Source of the DNA: Streptomyces sp. HUAS ZL42
GTDB lineage: Bacteria; Actinomycetota; Actinomycetes; Streptomycetales; Streptomycetaceae
Length of the DNA stretch: 64,000 nucleotides
Assembly: GCF_040782645.1 (NCBI RefSeq)
Contig: NZ_CP160403.1
Location: forward strand, 4,995,001-5,059,000
Direction of reading: 5' to 3'
Positions 34,485 through 42,902 of the stretch are shown piece after piece (positions within the stretch are counted from its first letter, which is position 1; the number at the start of each line of letters is the position of its first letter). Below the pieces are notes generated by a model that ran no database searches, was not told where the DNA came from, and worked only from the letters and a program-made list of their open reading frames with translations. The translations under genes and the position numbers were made by a program.

Positions 34485-34916
34485 TCAGCGGTTCCGGAAG
34501 AAGTCGGTGAGGAGGCGGGCGCAGTCCTCGGCGAGCACGCCCTCGATCACCTCGGGCCGGTGGTTGAGCCGCCGGTCCCGCAGGACGTCCCAGAGGGAGC
34601 CGACCGCGCCCGCCTTGTCGTCGCGGGCGCCGTAGACCACGCGGTCCACCCGGGACTGGACGATCGCGCCCGCGCACATCGTGCAGGGCTCGAGGGTGAC
34701 CACCAGCGTGCAGCCGGACAGCCGCCACCCGCCCAGCTCCTCGGCCGCCCGCCGGATCGCCAGCACCTCGGCGTGGGCCGTCGGGTCGCCGGTGACCTCG
34801 CGCTCGTTGTGCCCGGCCGCGAGCAGGGTCGTACCGTCCGGGGCCAGGACGACGGCCCCGACGGGGACGTCCCCGCCCCGGAGGGCCAGCCCGGCCTCGT
34901 CCAGGGCACGCCGCAT
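34485..34916 (-). CDS. tadA: tRNA-specific adenosine deaminase TadA
   Basis: 143 residues with the full zinc deaminase signature: His48-Ala-Glu50 (TAHAEVLAIR) and Pro77-Cys78...Cys81 (LEPCTMCAGA). It converts A34 to inosine in tRNA-Arg(ACG), whose gene is also in this window. The N-terminus starts right at helix 1, as in other streptomycete TadA, and no good RBS or earlier start is visible; translation may be coupled to the upstream partner gene 47 bases away. The specificity-related RVDRVVYGARDDKAGA block is intact. Confidence 0.95.
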   Translation of the reverse strand: MRRALDEAGLALRGGDVPVGAVVLAPDGTTLLAAGHNEREVTGDPTAHAEVLAIRRAAEELGGWRLSGCTLVVTLEPCTMCAGAIVQSRVDRVVYGARDDKAGAVGSLWDVLRDRRLNHRPEVIEGVLAEDCARLLTDFFRNR

Positions 34917-34963
34917 AGCGACCCGCCAGCGGTCGCGTACCGGGTCGGGGGCGGGGTTCGCCG

Positions 34964-35515
34964 TCAGCGGACGGTCTCCAGGACCTCCGAGGCGCCGAGC
35001 GCCTCGGCGATCTCGCCGAGCGCGTCCTCCGACAGCGACTTCAGCTCCTTCTCGCCGACACCCAGGTCGTCGAGGATCGCGGCGTCGCCGACCGGGCCGT
35101 GCGGCACCGCCTCCGCGGTGGAGCCGCCGTCCTCGGCGTCGTCGTCCTCGTCCTCACCGTCCTCGGTGCCGTCGAGGTCGAGGGAGTCCAGGTCGGCGTC
35201 GTCGTCGCCGGGCTCCCTCCCGAGCAGTTCGTCCGTGAGCAGGATCTCGCCGTACGAGCTGCGGGCTGCGGCCGCGGCGTCGGAGACGTAGATGCGAGGG
35301 TCTTCCTCGCCGTCGATGCGGACGACGCCGAACCACGAGTCCTCCTGCTCGATGAGCACAAGCACCGTGTCCTCGTCGGGAGAGGCTTCCCGGGCCAGGT
35401 CGGCCAGATCCGACAGGGTCTCCACATCGTCGAGCTCTGTGTCGCTCGCTTCCCACCCGTCTTCGGTGCGCGCGAGCAGTGCGGCGAAGTACACCGTGAC
35501 TCTCCCACTGGTCAT
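34964..35515 (-). CDS. tRNA adenosine deaminase-associated protein
   Basis: 183 residues. The N-terminal ~90 residues are a compact alpha/beta domain (VTVYFAALLARTEDGWEASD, VLVLIEQEDSWFGVVRIDGE), then a ~45-residue run rich in Asp and Glu (EDGEDEDDDAEDGG) and a helical C-terminus. The gene lies immediately upstream of tadA throughout actinomycetes, hence the customary name; a direct role is not demonstrated. An alternative start is the GTG five codons in. Confidence 0.85.
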   Translation of the reverse strand: MTSGRVTVYFAALLARTEDGWEASDTELDDVETLSDLADLAREASPDEDTVLVLIEQEDSWFGVVRIDGEEDPRIYVSDAAAAARSSYGEILLTDELLGREPGDDDADLDSLDLDGTEDGEDEDDDAEDGGSTAEAVPHGPVGDAAILDDLGVGEKELKSLSEDALGEIAEALGASEVLETVR

Positions 35516-35807
35516 AGGCGTGCCGGTTGGGGGTCCCCCCGGCGGAGGTTACGGGCGGGGAGAGCTGTGCTCCGAGCCCCGCCCACTCGGAATCGTGGCA
35601 GAAACAAGGCGTTCAGGGGACGTCTTCGGCTCCCTGTGTCTGGCAGTTTTGATCGCGTGTCCGTGAGCACGTCAGTGACACGTCCGCAAGGGACTCACCA
35701 GCACACTCGTTGCCGCCACCTGCGGATCGTACGCGGCTTTCCAGTGCGACCACGCACGCCCACCCCCGCAACACCCGTGCCGTCGGGGATCTTCCCGGTA
35801 TGCGCGG
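35516..35807. other. Non-coding gap with hairpin and inverted repeat
   Basis: No convincing gene. GGGCGGGG (35553-35560) pairs with CCCCGCCC (35577-35584), possibly terminating the minus-strand gene at 35808. CGTGTC/GACACG (35656-35661, 35677-35682) forms a further inverted repeat. The promoter of the tadA-partner gene should lie in the proximal part. Confidence 0.4.
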
Positions 35808-35996
35808 CTACCAGCGGAACGTCCTCATCCGCATCGCGTGTCGCAGCCGGGCCGTCTTCGCGCGGCGGGGCTGGACGCGGTCGCGCAACTCCCGCGCCTC
35901 GGCGAGTTCGCGCAGGAACTGGGCGCGGCGGCGCCGGCGCTCGGCGTCGCTCTCCCGCGGCGAGGTTTCCTCTTGCGGCTCAGGCAGATCGGGCAT
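35808..35996 (-). CDS. Small Arg/Glu-rich protein
   Basis: 62 residues, highly charged: acidic start (PDLPEPQEETSPRES) and a basic helix (ERRRRRAQFLRELAEARELR) ending RHAMRMRTFRW. Excellent RBS GGGGGAGG seven bases before the ATG. Small conserved protein of unknown role; the basic helix could bind nucleic acid (inference). Confidence 0.62.
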   Translation of the reverse strand: MPDLPEPQEETSPRESDAERRRRRAQFLRELAEARELRDRVQPRRAKTARLRHAMRMRTFRW

Positions 35997-36162
35997 GGAC
36001 GCACCTCCCCCGTCCGTCCTGACCACTTTCCCTCCGATGGGCGGTTTGACGCCAGCAGACGGCCCAATCCCGCGGCACGGGCTCAGCCGGGGCGTGTCCG
36101 GCGGATCAAGTCGCAGGAAAGCGGGGACCTGGTGCGGGGGCGTCCGGCCGATCCGACCCGGC

Positions 36163-36168
36163 TACTGT
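36163..36168 (+). promoter_or_regulatory. -10 element of upp (leaderless start)
   Basis: TACTGT ends seven bases before the ATG at 36176 and no Shine-Dalgarno lies between, indicating transcription from the start codon. Confidence 0.45.
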
Positions 36169-36175
36169 TGTGGAC

Positions 36176-36811
36176 ATGCGTCTCCACGTCGTCGACCACC
36201 CCCTGGTCGCCCACAAGCTCACCGCGCTGCGCGACCAGCGCACGGACTCCGCGACCTTCCGCCGTCTCGCCGACGAGCTGGTCACCCTGCTCGCCTACGA
36301 GGCCACGCGTGACGTGCGCACCGAGCAGGCCGACATCACCACGCCGGTCGCCCCGACCACCGGCGTCAAGCTCTCCCACCCGCGCCCGCTGGTGGTGCCG
36401 ATCCTGCGGGCCGGCCTCGGCATGCTGGACGGCATGGTCCGGCTGCTGCCGACCGCCGAGGTGGGCTTCCTGGGCATGATCCGCAACGAGGAGACGCTAC
36501 AGGCCTCCACGTACGCCACGCGCATGCCGGAGGACCTCTCGGGCCGTCAGGTGTACGTCCTGGACCCGATGCTCGCCACCGGCGGCACCCTGGTCGCGGC
36601 GATCCGCGAGCTGATCAAGCGCGGCGCCGACGACGTGACCGCGGTGGTGCTGCTCGCCGCCCCCGAGGGTGTCGAGGTCATGGAGCGCGAACTCGCGGGC
36701 ACACCGGTCACGGTCGTCACGGCCGCGGTCGACGACCACCTCAACGAGCACGGCTACATCGTCCCCGGCCTGGGGGACGCGGGGGACCGGCTGTACGGCG
36801 CGGCGGAGTAG
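36176..36811 (+). CDS. upp: Uracil phosphoribosyltransferase
   Basis: 211 residues, the normal length. PRPP-binding motif [14 protein letters not shown] (~125), the [10 protein letters not shown] loop, and the uracil-binding C-terminal flap [15 protein letters not shown] are all present. Converts uracil and PRPP to UMP in pyrimidine salvage. ATG at 36176 is preferred to the GTG at 36170 because it fits the leaderless promoter and the conserved [10 protein letters not shown] start. Confidence 0.97.
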   Translation: MRLHVVDHPLVAHKLTALRDQRTDSATFRRLADELVTLLAYEATRDVRTEQADITTPVAPTTGVKLSHPRPLVVPILRAGLGMLDGMVRLLPTAEVGFLGMIRNEETLQASTYATRMPEDLSGRQVYVLDPMLATGGTLVAAIRELIKRGADDVTAVVLLAAPEGVEVMERELAGTPVTVVTAAVDDHLNEHGYIVPGLGDAGDRLYGAAE

Positions 36812-36857
36812 CGGCACCCCGCCGGCGCCGGATTGCGCGACCCACCTCCTGCGAGGC

Positions 36858-37502
36858 TCAGCAGCTCTTCTTCGTCGTGCTGGCCGTCGGCTGCGGCGCG
36901 CTGAGTGCGGCCAGCGCCTTCTCGGCATCCGCCTGCGCCGTGAGGTTCTTGAAGCCGGTGCCGAGGATGAGGTCGATCGCGGTGCCCTTGCGGGCCGCGT
37001 CGGTGCGGCGCTCGGCGGTGGTCAGTTGGGTGGCCAGGACCGGCAGCGAGGTGTTCAGGGAGGACGCGGGGCCGAGCAGTATCCCGGTGCCGGGGACCTT
37101 CTTGTCGTACTGCGCGGTCGCGTTCCCCACCTCGCCGATGCGGAAGCCGCGCTTCTTGAGTTCGTCGGCCGTCAGCTTGGCGAGCCCGCTGCGGGGCGTG
37201 GCGTTGAAGACATTGACGGTGATCTGCGCCGGCTTGGGCAGGGCGGCGGCCGTCGCACCGGCCGAGGGGCTCGCCGTCGTCGTGCAGTCCGCCGTGGGAC
37301 CGGCCGCCGAGGCCGTCTTTCCACCACCGGTGAAGACGTCGATGAGCTGCAGGGTGCCCCAGCCGATGACACCGACCACGGCGGCGCACGCGACGGTGAG
37401 GAACACGAGCCTGCCGCGGCGCCGGGGAGGGCGCATCCGTGGGTACTTGTCCCCCGTGATCCGGTACTTGCCGCCCATGCCTGGGGGAGTCAGCATGCTC
37501 AT
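36858..37502 (-). CDS. LytR_C-domain membrane-anchored protein
   Basis: 214 residues. A short cytoplasmic Arg-rich N-terminus, one transmembrane helix (~31-53, LVFLTVACAAVVGVIGWGTL), a low-complexity linker with Cys, then a LytR_C domain (~95-185: QITVNVFNATPRSGLAKLTA, LKKRGFRIGEV) outside the membrane, and a C-terminal Cys. LytR_C domains accompany LCP cell-wall ligases; without the LCP part this is probably an accessory envelope protein. TACGCT (37509-37514, minus strand) six bases before the ATG suggests a leaderless transcript. Confidence 0.85.
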   Translation of the reverse strand: MSMLTPPGMGGKYRITGDKYPRMRPPRRRGRLVFLTVACAAVVGVIGWGTLQLIDVFTGGGKTASAAGPTADCTTTASPSAGATAAALPKPAQITVNVFNATPRSGLAKLTADELKKRGFRIGEVGNATAQYDKKVPGTGILLGPASSLNTSLPVLATQLTTAERRTDAARKGTAIDLILGTGFKNLTAQADAEKALAALSAPQPTASTTKKSC

Positions 37503-37591
37503 GAGCGCAGCGTAGTGCGCTCGGGCGGCCATGCCTACTAGATGATCATTCGGTGCCGCGCAGGAGAACCCGAAAGGGCCAATCCTGGGGG

Positions 37592-37888
37592 TCAGTCCAG
37601 CTCGAGCACGCGCGCGTGCAGCACCTGGCGCTGTTGCAGGGCCGCCCGTACCGCGCGGTGCAGCCCGTCCTCGAGGTACAGGTCGCCCTGCCACTTCACG
37701 ACGTGCGCGAAGAGGTCGCCGTAGAACGTGGAGTCCTCGGCGAGGAGTGTTTCCAGGTCGAGCTGCTGCTTGGTGGTCACCAGCTGATCGAGGCGGACCG
37801 GGCGCGGCGCGACGTCCGCCCACTGCCGGGTGCTTTCCCGGCCGTGGTCGGGGTACGGCCGGCCGTTTCCGATGCGCTTGAAGATCAC
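37592..37888 (-). CDS. Conserved small protein (annotated elsewhere as VapB-type / ParB-like)
   Basis: 98 residues, soluble. The segment DLYLEDGLHRAVRAALQQRQ resembles the ParB/sulfiredoxin active-site motif (DGxHR), preceded by RPVRLDQLVTTKQQLDLETL. Streptomycete homologues are often labelled VapB antitoxin, but no toxin gene is adjacent and the label is doubtful. A nucleotide-binding ParB-like fold is my inference. Confidence 0.7.
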   Translation of the reverse strand: MIFKRIGNGRPYPDHGRESTRQWADVAPRPVRLDQLVTTKQQLDLETLLAEDSTFYGDLFAHVVKWQGDLYLEDGLHRAVRAALQQRQVLHARVLELD

Positions 37889-38060
37889 ACGGAAAGCCTA
37901 CCGGTCCGCACGTTCCGGGCGCAGCCTCACTGCCCGGGCCGGGCGAGTCAAGTACGCGCAGATCTCGAGTGATACCGGTCAAAAGGGTGGATGTGGCTGG
38001 GGCTCACTCGCTGGGAGGCGTCGGCGAGCCGGACGCCGTCGCGCGGCGTCCGGCTCCCGG

Positions 38061-38183
38061 TCAGCCGCGTTTGTCCGGCTTCGCCGGTTGCGGCTTCGGT
38101 TCCTCCACCTGCGGCTTCGGTGTGCTGCGGACGGCCTCCGCGCGCAGCAGGGCGCGCAGGACCGCATACGGGTCCGATGGCAT
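38061..38183 (-). CDS. Forty-residue Pro/Lys-rich protein
   Basis: MPSDPYAVLRALLRAEAVRS then a Lys/Pro-repeated tail (PKPQVEEPKPQPAKP). AAGGAG lies eight bases upstream of the ATG, and it directly follows the secreted-protein gene at 38230 on the same strand (46 bases), so the two are probably co-transcribed. Function unknown. Confidence 0.55.
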   Translation of the reverse strand: MPSDPYAVLRALLRAEAVRSTPKPQVEEPKPQPAKPDKRG

Positions 38184-38229
38184 GGTCGTGCTCCTTGCGT
38201 CGTACTGACAGGCCGCAATTCCGGGTCTG

Positions 38230-38544
38230 TCAGCAGCGCAGGACCACCGTGCGCACGGTGTGCAGCGCGTACGGCGGACGCGGCGACTCCGGAAGGGGCC
38301 TGCCCTGCGGGACGCCGGGCGCGGGGTCCGGGAGGGGCGCCGGGCGCGCGGGTACGGCGGGACGGTCGGCGGCGCGGGCCGCCGGCCGTAGGGCCGTTTC
38401 GAGGACGCCGCACTCGGCGACCTCGCCGGACGCGACCGGGGCCGCGTGCGCCTGGGTGTGCGTGGCGGGCACCAGCAGCGCGAGCAGCAGCACGAGCACC
38501 CGCAGCCAGGCGCGGCTGCGCGGGAGGCCGGATGCGGTGCTCAT
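38230..38544 (-). CDS. Small secreted protein
   Basis: 104 residues: signal peptide (RSRAWLRVLVLLLALLVPAT, cleavage near AHA), mature part with two Cys (AECGVLE and the final residue VVLRC), which may form a disulphide, and a Pro/Arg-rich middle. GGGGAG lies upstream of the ATG. No recognised family. Confidence 0.65.
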   Translation of the reverse strand: MSTASGLPRSRAWLRVLVLLLALLVPATHTQAHAAPVASGEVAECGVLETALRPAARAADRPAVPARPAPLPDPAPGVPQGRPLPESPRPPYALHTVRTVVLRC

Positions 38545-38634
38545 GAAGGTTCGTCTCCCCGTTCGGCGGGTGCCGGGCAACGCCGCGGCCCCGAGATCCG
38601 CCCGCACGGGGGATGGCACGCGTGCGAACGGACG

Positions 38635-39297
38635 TCACAGCGTCTGCGGGACCTGGCGGGCCCGCCCGCGGATCGTGATCGCGACGACGATCTCGACGAC
38701 GCCGACCACGACCAGCCAGATACCGCCGACCAGGGTGAGCACGGCGACCGATTCGAAGGGCGAGTCGATGAGCACGATCCCGGCGACGAAGGTGAGGATC
38801 CCGAGGAAGATCTGCCAGCCGCGGGCGGGCATGGACGCGTCGGAGGCGGCGGCCAGCGTCTGGGTGATCCCGCGGATGAGCCAGCCGATGCCGATCCACA
38901 GGGCGAGCAGCAGGATCGACTGCATGGAGCCGCGGAAGCAGAACAGGCCGAGCAGGATCGACAGCGCGCCGCTGGTGAAGGCGAGCACGCGCAGTGAGGT
39001 CGTCCGGTGTGTGCCGAAGGCGGAGGCCAGTTGGAACACGCCGCTGATCACGAGGTAGAGGCCGAAGAGGATGCCCGCGGCAAACAGGGAGGCGCCCGGC
39101 CACACCAGGACCAGGACGCCCAGGACCAGTGAGGCGACGCCGGTGGCCAGGATCACCTGCCAGGCGGCGCGGGAAAGGGCGTGCAGGGGGCCCTCGAACG
39201 GCGGTTCGGGTTCGTGCCGGCCGGGTGGGCGCTCGGCGTGGACCTTGCGGTCGTCGTAGTCCGGGCCCCAGGGGGAGCCGCTCGGTGGCTCGGTCAT
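38635..39297 (-). CDS. HdeD/DUF308-family membrane protein
   Basis: 220 residues. A ~40-residue cytoplasmic N-terminus precedes six transmembrane helices arranged as three pairs, each with the DUF308 pattern (VILATGVASLVLGVLVLVWP; FGLYLVISGVFQLASAFG; WQIFLGILTFVAGIVLIDSP). HdeD of E. coli protects at high density in acid; the actinobacterial members are mostly unstudied. Confidence 0.87.
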   Translation of the reverse strand: MTEPPSGSPWGPDYDDRKVHAERPPGRHEPEPPFEGPLHALSRAAWQVILATGVASLVLGVLVLVWPGASLFAAGILFGLYLVISGVFQLASAFGTHRTTSLRVLAFTSGALSILLGLFCFRGSMQSILLLALWIGIGWLIRGITQTLAAASDASMPARGWQIFLGILTFVAGIVLIDSPFESVAVLTLVGGIWLVVVGVVEIVVAITIRGRARQVPQTL

Positions 39298-39381
39298 GGT
39301 CCATGCTTGGACCGTCCGCGACGGGCCCGCCACCGGGGGCGGGCCACCCGACTTACCTTCTGGCGGCCTTCGAGGCCGCTG

Positions 39382-39975
39382 TCACTTCCGGGCTGCCTTC
39401 GCCGCCTTGGTCGCCGCCTTCATCTCCTGTTTGTGCGCGCGCACCTTGGCCAGCGACTCGGGGCCGGTGATGTCGGCGACGGAGCGGAAGGACTTCGGCT
39501 CGCCGTAGGCGCCCGCGGCCTCCTGCCACCCCTCGGGCCGGACGCCGAGCTGCTTGCCCAGCAGGGCGAGGAAGATCTGTGCCTTCTGCTTGCCGAACCC
39601 GGGCAGTCCCTGGAGGCGTCGCAGCAGTTCCCGTCCCTCGCCGACGCCCTTCCAGACGAGTTCGGCGTTCCCGTCGTAGTGCTCGACGAGGTACTGGCAC
39701 AGCTGCTGGATCCGCTTGGCCATCGAGCCGGGGTAGCGGTGGACGGCCGGCTTCTCCGACAGCAGGGCGGCGAAGGCCTCCGGGTCCTGGGCGGCGATCT
39801 CGTGCGCGTCCAGGTCGTCGGTGCCCATCCGCTTCGCGATGGTCGACGGCCCCTTGAACGCCCACTCCATCGGAACCTGCTGGTCGAGCAGCATCCCGAC
39901 GAGCGCGGCGAGCGGGGAGCGCCCGAGGAGCTCGTCGGCATCGGGGTCCTGGGCGAGGTGAAGGGTGACGTTCAT
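39382..39975 (-). CDS. HhH-GPD base-excision DNA glycosylase-like protein
   Basis: 197 residues. Helix-hairpin-helix LLRRLQGLPGFGKQKAQIFL (~115-135) gives the DNA-binding hairpin; the following Asp that activates water in bifunctional members is not clearly present, so activity may differ. N-terminal LLDQQVPMEWAFKG matches the entry of AlkA/EndoIII-like folds. Lys/Ala-rich tail. Likely repairs alkylated or oxidised bases. The neighbour at 40037 is on the same strand, 61 bases away. Confidence 0.85.
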   Translation of the reverse strand: MNVTLHLAQDPDADELLGRSPLAALVGMLLDQQVPMEWAFKGPSTIAKRMGTDDLDAHEIAAQDPEAFAALLSEKPAVHRYPGSMAKRIQQLCQYLVEHYDGNAELVWKGVGEGRELLRRLQGLPGFGKQKAQIFLALLGKQLGVRPEGWQEAAGAYGEPKSFRSVADITGPESLAKVRAHKQEMKAATKAAKAARK

Positions 39976-40036
39976 GGGTCGATGATCCCGCGTGCGGGGG
40001 CGTGCCGCGCGATGTGGGGTGGCGCGATGTGCGGGG

Positions 40037-40759
40037 TCAGGTCGCGCGCCAGTACCCCAGCGCGTGCACGCGCTGCCTGGGGACGCCCAGGTCCTTGCGG
40101 ACGTACGAGGCCAGGGTGCGGGTCGTGGCGGTGTCGCAGGCCATCCACACGTACGGGTCCGAGGCGCCCTCGATCAGGCCGGGGAGGTCCTTGCGCACGT
40201 GCTCGACAAGGAGCGCGCCCGCGTCCCGCCGGGGGATGTGCCGCACCTCGTGCAGGGCCGGGTCGGCGCGGAAGGGCAGTCCGTCGAAGGAGCCCTCGAA
40301 CCAGACGGTCGCCGGGACGGAGCGGAACTCCCCGAGCAGGGAGTTGAGTGCGGGCAGCGACGCCGGGTCGCCGATCGCGAAGACGTGCGAGGGCTCGGGC
40401 CGGGGCCGCTGGAAGCCCGTGCCCTGGACCGTCGCCTCGATGGTGTCGCCGGGCTTCGCCGCCCGTGCCCAGTCGCCGGCGCATCCCTCGTGGAGTGCGA
40501 ACTCGAGGCTGAAGGTGCCGGCCGCCGGATCCGGGTCGACCAGCGTGTAGGCGCGCTGGTGCGGCCGGCCCGCGTTGACGAACCACAGCCGGACCCACAT
40601 CGTCGGGTGGACGCCGACGGCCTCGAGCAGGCCGCCATCGGTGAGGTGCAGCCGCCGGTAGTCCGGGGTGACGTCCTCGGCGCCGGTGACGGTGAGGGTG
40701 AAGTCCTTGGCGCGCATCAGCCGGAGGACCGCGCCCTCCCATCCGCGACCCTGCGCCAT
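40037..40759 (-). CDS. Siderophore-interacting protein (FAD-linked ferric-siderophore reductase)
   Basis: 240 residues, ViuB/SIP family. FAD domain ~10-125 with the flavin motif HQRAYTLVDPDPAAGTFSLE (RxYT) and SIP C-terminal domain ~130-240 (FAIGDPASLPALNSLLGEF, VWMACDTATTRTLASYVRKD). The enzyme reduces Fe(III)-siderophore in the cytoplasm to release iron. Start at 40759 follows GGTGGAG. An iron box 41 bases upstream implies repression by the DmdR/IdeR regulator when iron is plentiful. Confidence 0.93.
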   Translation of the reverse strand: MAQGRGWEGAVLRLMRAKDFTLTVTGAEDVTPDYRRLHLTDGGLLEAVGVHPTMWVRLWFVNAGRPHQRAYTLVDPDPAAGTFSLEFALHEGCAGDWARAAKPGDTIEATVQGTGFQRPRPEPSHVFAIGDPASLPALNSLLGEFRSVPATVWFEGSFDGLPFRADPALHEVRHIPRRDAGALLVEHVRKDLPGLIEGASDPYVWMACDTATTRTLASYVRKDLGVPRQRVHALGYWRAT

Positions 40760-40800
40760 CGTTTCTCCACCCCTCGCGTACGATTCCGGCAAACGTCTAC

Positions 40801-40819
40801 TTAGGCAAGGCTAACCTAA
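40801..40819. promoter_or_regulatory. DmdR/IdeR iron box in a divergent promoter
   Basis: TTAGGCAAGGCTAACCTAA matches 17 of the 19 bases of the actinobacterial iron-box consensus (TTAGGTTAGGCTAACCTAA). It sits 41 bases before the siderophore-interacting gene and 19 bases before the acylase gene on the other strand, so one site can control both directions. Confidence 0.88.
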
Positions 40820-40838
40820 AGCAAAGAGGGGCCGCAGG

Positions 40839-42902
40839 GTGACCACCGAGATCCACAGAGATGCCTGGGGTGTCCCGCACCTGCGCGCGGACGACGTTCT
40901 CGCGCTCGCCCGCGCCCAGGGCCGGGTCACCGCCCGTGACCGGGCCTGGCAGCTGGAGGTCGAGCGGCACCGGGCGCAGGGCACGTCGGCGGCCTTCCTC
41001 GGTACCGAGGCCCTGTCCTGGGACCGGTTCGCCCGCCGCGCCCGCATCGACGACACGGCCCGGCGCTGCTGGGCGGCCCTGGAGGAACGGGACCCGGAGA
41101 CGGCGGAGTGGGTCCGGGCGTACGCCGACGGCGTCAACGAGGGGCTGGCTGAGGCCGAGGCCCCGGAGTTCGGCACCACCGGCCTCGCGCCCGGCGGTTG
41201 GGAGCCCTGGACCCCGCTCGGCGTCTGGCTGTCCACGCACATCCTGTTCGCCGGCTTCCCCGCCAAGCTGTGGCGCGAGGAGGCCGTCCGTCACCTGGGC
41301 CCCGGGGCGGTCGGGCTGTTCGCCACCGACGGCCCCGGCACCTCCGGCAGCAACGGCTGGCTGGTCGGCGGGGAGCGCACGGTCACCGGACAGGCCGTCA
41401 TCGCGGGCGACCCGCACCGCTTCATCGAGGATCCCGGCGTCTACCAGCAGATCCGCCTGGCCTGCCCCGAGTTCGACGTCGTCGGCCTCGCCGTGCCCGG
41501 CGTCCCGGGCATCGCCCACTTCGGCCACACCGGCACGGTCGCCTGGGCCATCACCAACGCCATGGCCGACTACCAGGATCTCTATCGGGAGCGCCTGCGG
41601 CGCACCGGCGCGGGCGTGGAGGCCCTCGGCCCGGACGGGGCCTGGCACCGGGCCGCCCGGCACACGGAGCCGGTCGAGGTGGCGGGGGAGGGGACGGTCG
41701 AGGTCGAGGTGATCGAGACCGCGCGGGGACCGGTGATCGCCGGCGGCCCGGAGGGGCTCGACGACGGCACGCCGGTCGCCCTGAGCCTGCGCTACCCGCC
41801 CCGCGTGACCGGGGACCTCGGCTTCGGCGCCCTGCTGCCGTTGCTGCGCGCCCGCCGGGTCGCCGACGTGGACCGTGCCTTCGACGCCTGGTCCGAGCCG
41901 GTCAACGTCGTCCAGGCCGCCGACACGGAGGGCGGCCTGCTGCACCGGGTCGCGGGCAGGGTGCCGGTCCGCTCCACGGCCAACCGCACCCGCGCGGTGC
42001 CCGCCTGGGAGCCCGGCCACGACTGGAACGGCTGGCACGAGATGCCCCGCGCCGGTCTGACCGACGGCATCGCGGTGATGGCCAACCAGCGCGGCCCTGC
42101 CGCCCCGCTCGGCGTCGAGTTCGCCCCGCCGCACCGCGCCGACCGCATCCGCGCGCTCCTCGACGAGCGCGAGGAGTGGTCGGCGGCGGACATGCCCGCG
42201 ATCCACACCGACACGCATCTCGCCTCCGCAGCGCCCCTGCTGAACCATGTGGCGGACCTGGAGAACCTGTCCGACGACGCCGCCCGGGTCAGGGACCGCC
42301 TGGTGGGCTGGAACCGCCGTATGGACGCGGACAGCCAGGAGGCGGCGCTGTACGCGGCGGTGCGCGGTGCGGTCGTACGCCGTCTCGCGGCCGAGCCCGC
42401 CTTCGCCGCGCTGACGACGCCGCCCGCCTACCCGGAGGTCCTCCTCCCCTGGCTCGCCCTCGTCCCGCGGATCGCCTTCGCGCTCGAACACCTGCTGGCG
42501 GCGGAGGAGCTGTACGGCATCGACCGTCCGGCGATCGTCCGTGCGGCCCTCGAGGAGGTGGCCGGGAAGCCGGCCGCCCGGTGGGGCGACACCCACCGCC
42601 TCGCACCCTGGCGCGCGCTCGGCGACCCGGCGTACGACGCTCCGGCTCTGTCCGGCGACCACGACTGCGTGCTGTCCACCTCCGCCGTGCCCGGGTACAC
42701 CGACCTCGCCGCGCGCGGCCCGGCCGCCCGCTACGTGTGGGACCTGGCCCGGCGCGAGGACAGCCGGTGGGTGGTGCCGTTCGGTGCGTCCGGCGTGCCC
42801 GGCACACCCCACCACCGCGACCAACTCCCCCTGTGGCTGGAGGGAAAGCTCGTCCCGGTCGTCACCGACTGGGACCGTCTCACGAAGGAGACCGATGTCT
42901 GA
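40839..42902 (+). CDS. Penicillin-acylase-family Ntn hydrolase, iron-regulated
   Basis: 687 residues. Ntn nucleophile Ser171 in DGPGTSGSNGWLVGGERT (autocleavage between Gly170 and Ser171 yields alpha and beta chains), oxyanion-related stretches DPHRFIEDPGVYQQ, GVPGIAHFGHTGTVAWAIT, and Asn in VNVVQADTEGG-like QAADTEGG. Family members hydrolyse amides of penicillins, acyl-homoserine lactones or, in PvdQ, the fatty acyl of a siderophore precursor. No signal peptide, so cytoplasmic, unlike PvdQ. GTG start with GAGGGG upstream. The iron box and the overlapping siderophore-type acetyltransferase point to a siderophore-related amide as substrate (inference). Confidence 0.9.
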   Translation: MTTEIHRDAWGVPHLRADDVLALARAQGRVTARDRAWQLEVERHRAQGTSAAFLGTEALSWDRFARRARIDDTARRCWAALEERDPETAEWVRAYADGVNEGLAEAEAPEFGTTGLAPGGWEPWTPLGVWLSTHILFAGFPAKLWREEAVRHLGPGAVGLFATDGPGTSGSNGWLVGGERTVTGQAVIAGDPHRFIEDPGVYQQIRLACPEFDVVGLAVPGVPGIAHFGHTGTVAWAITNAMADYQDLYRERLRRTGAGVEALGPDGAWHRAARHTEPVEVAGEGTVEVEVIETARGPVIAGGPEGLDDGTPVALSLRYPPRVTGDLGFGALLPLLRARRVADVDRAFDAWSEPVNVVQAADTEGGLLHRVAGRVPVRSTANRTRAVPAWEPGHDWNGWHEMPRAGLTDGIAVMANQRGPAAPLGVEFAPPHRADRIRALLDEREEWSAADMPAIHTDTHLASAAPLLNHVADLENLSDDAARVRDRLVGWNRRMDADSQEAALYAAVRGAVVRRLAAEPAFAALTTPPAYPEVLLPWLALVPRIAFALEHLLAAEELYGIDRPAIVRAALEEVAGKPAARWGDTHRLAPWRALGDPAYDAPALSGDHDCVLSTSAVPGYTDLAARGPAARYVWDLARREDSRWVVPFGASGVPGTPHHRDQLPLWLEGKLVPVVTDWDRLTKETDV

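Noticed and set aside
37592..37888. A toxin-antitoxin system based on the usual VapB label
   Set aside because: No PIN-domain toxin adjacent; the sequence is closer to a ParB-like motif.
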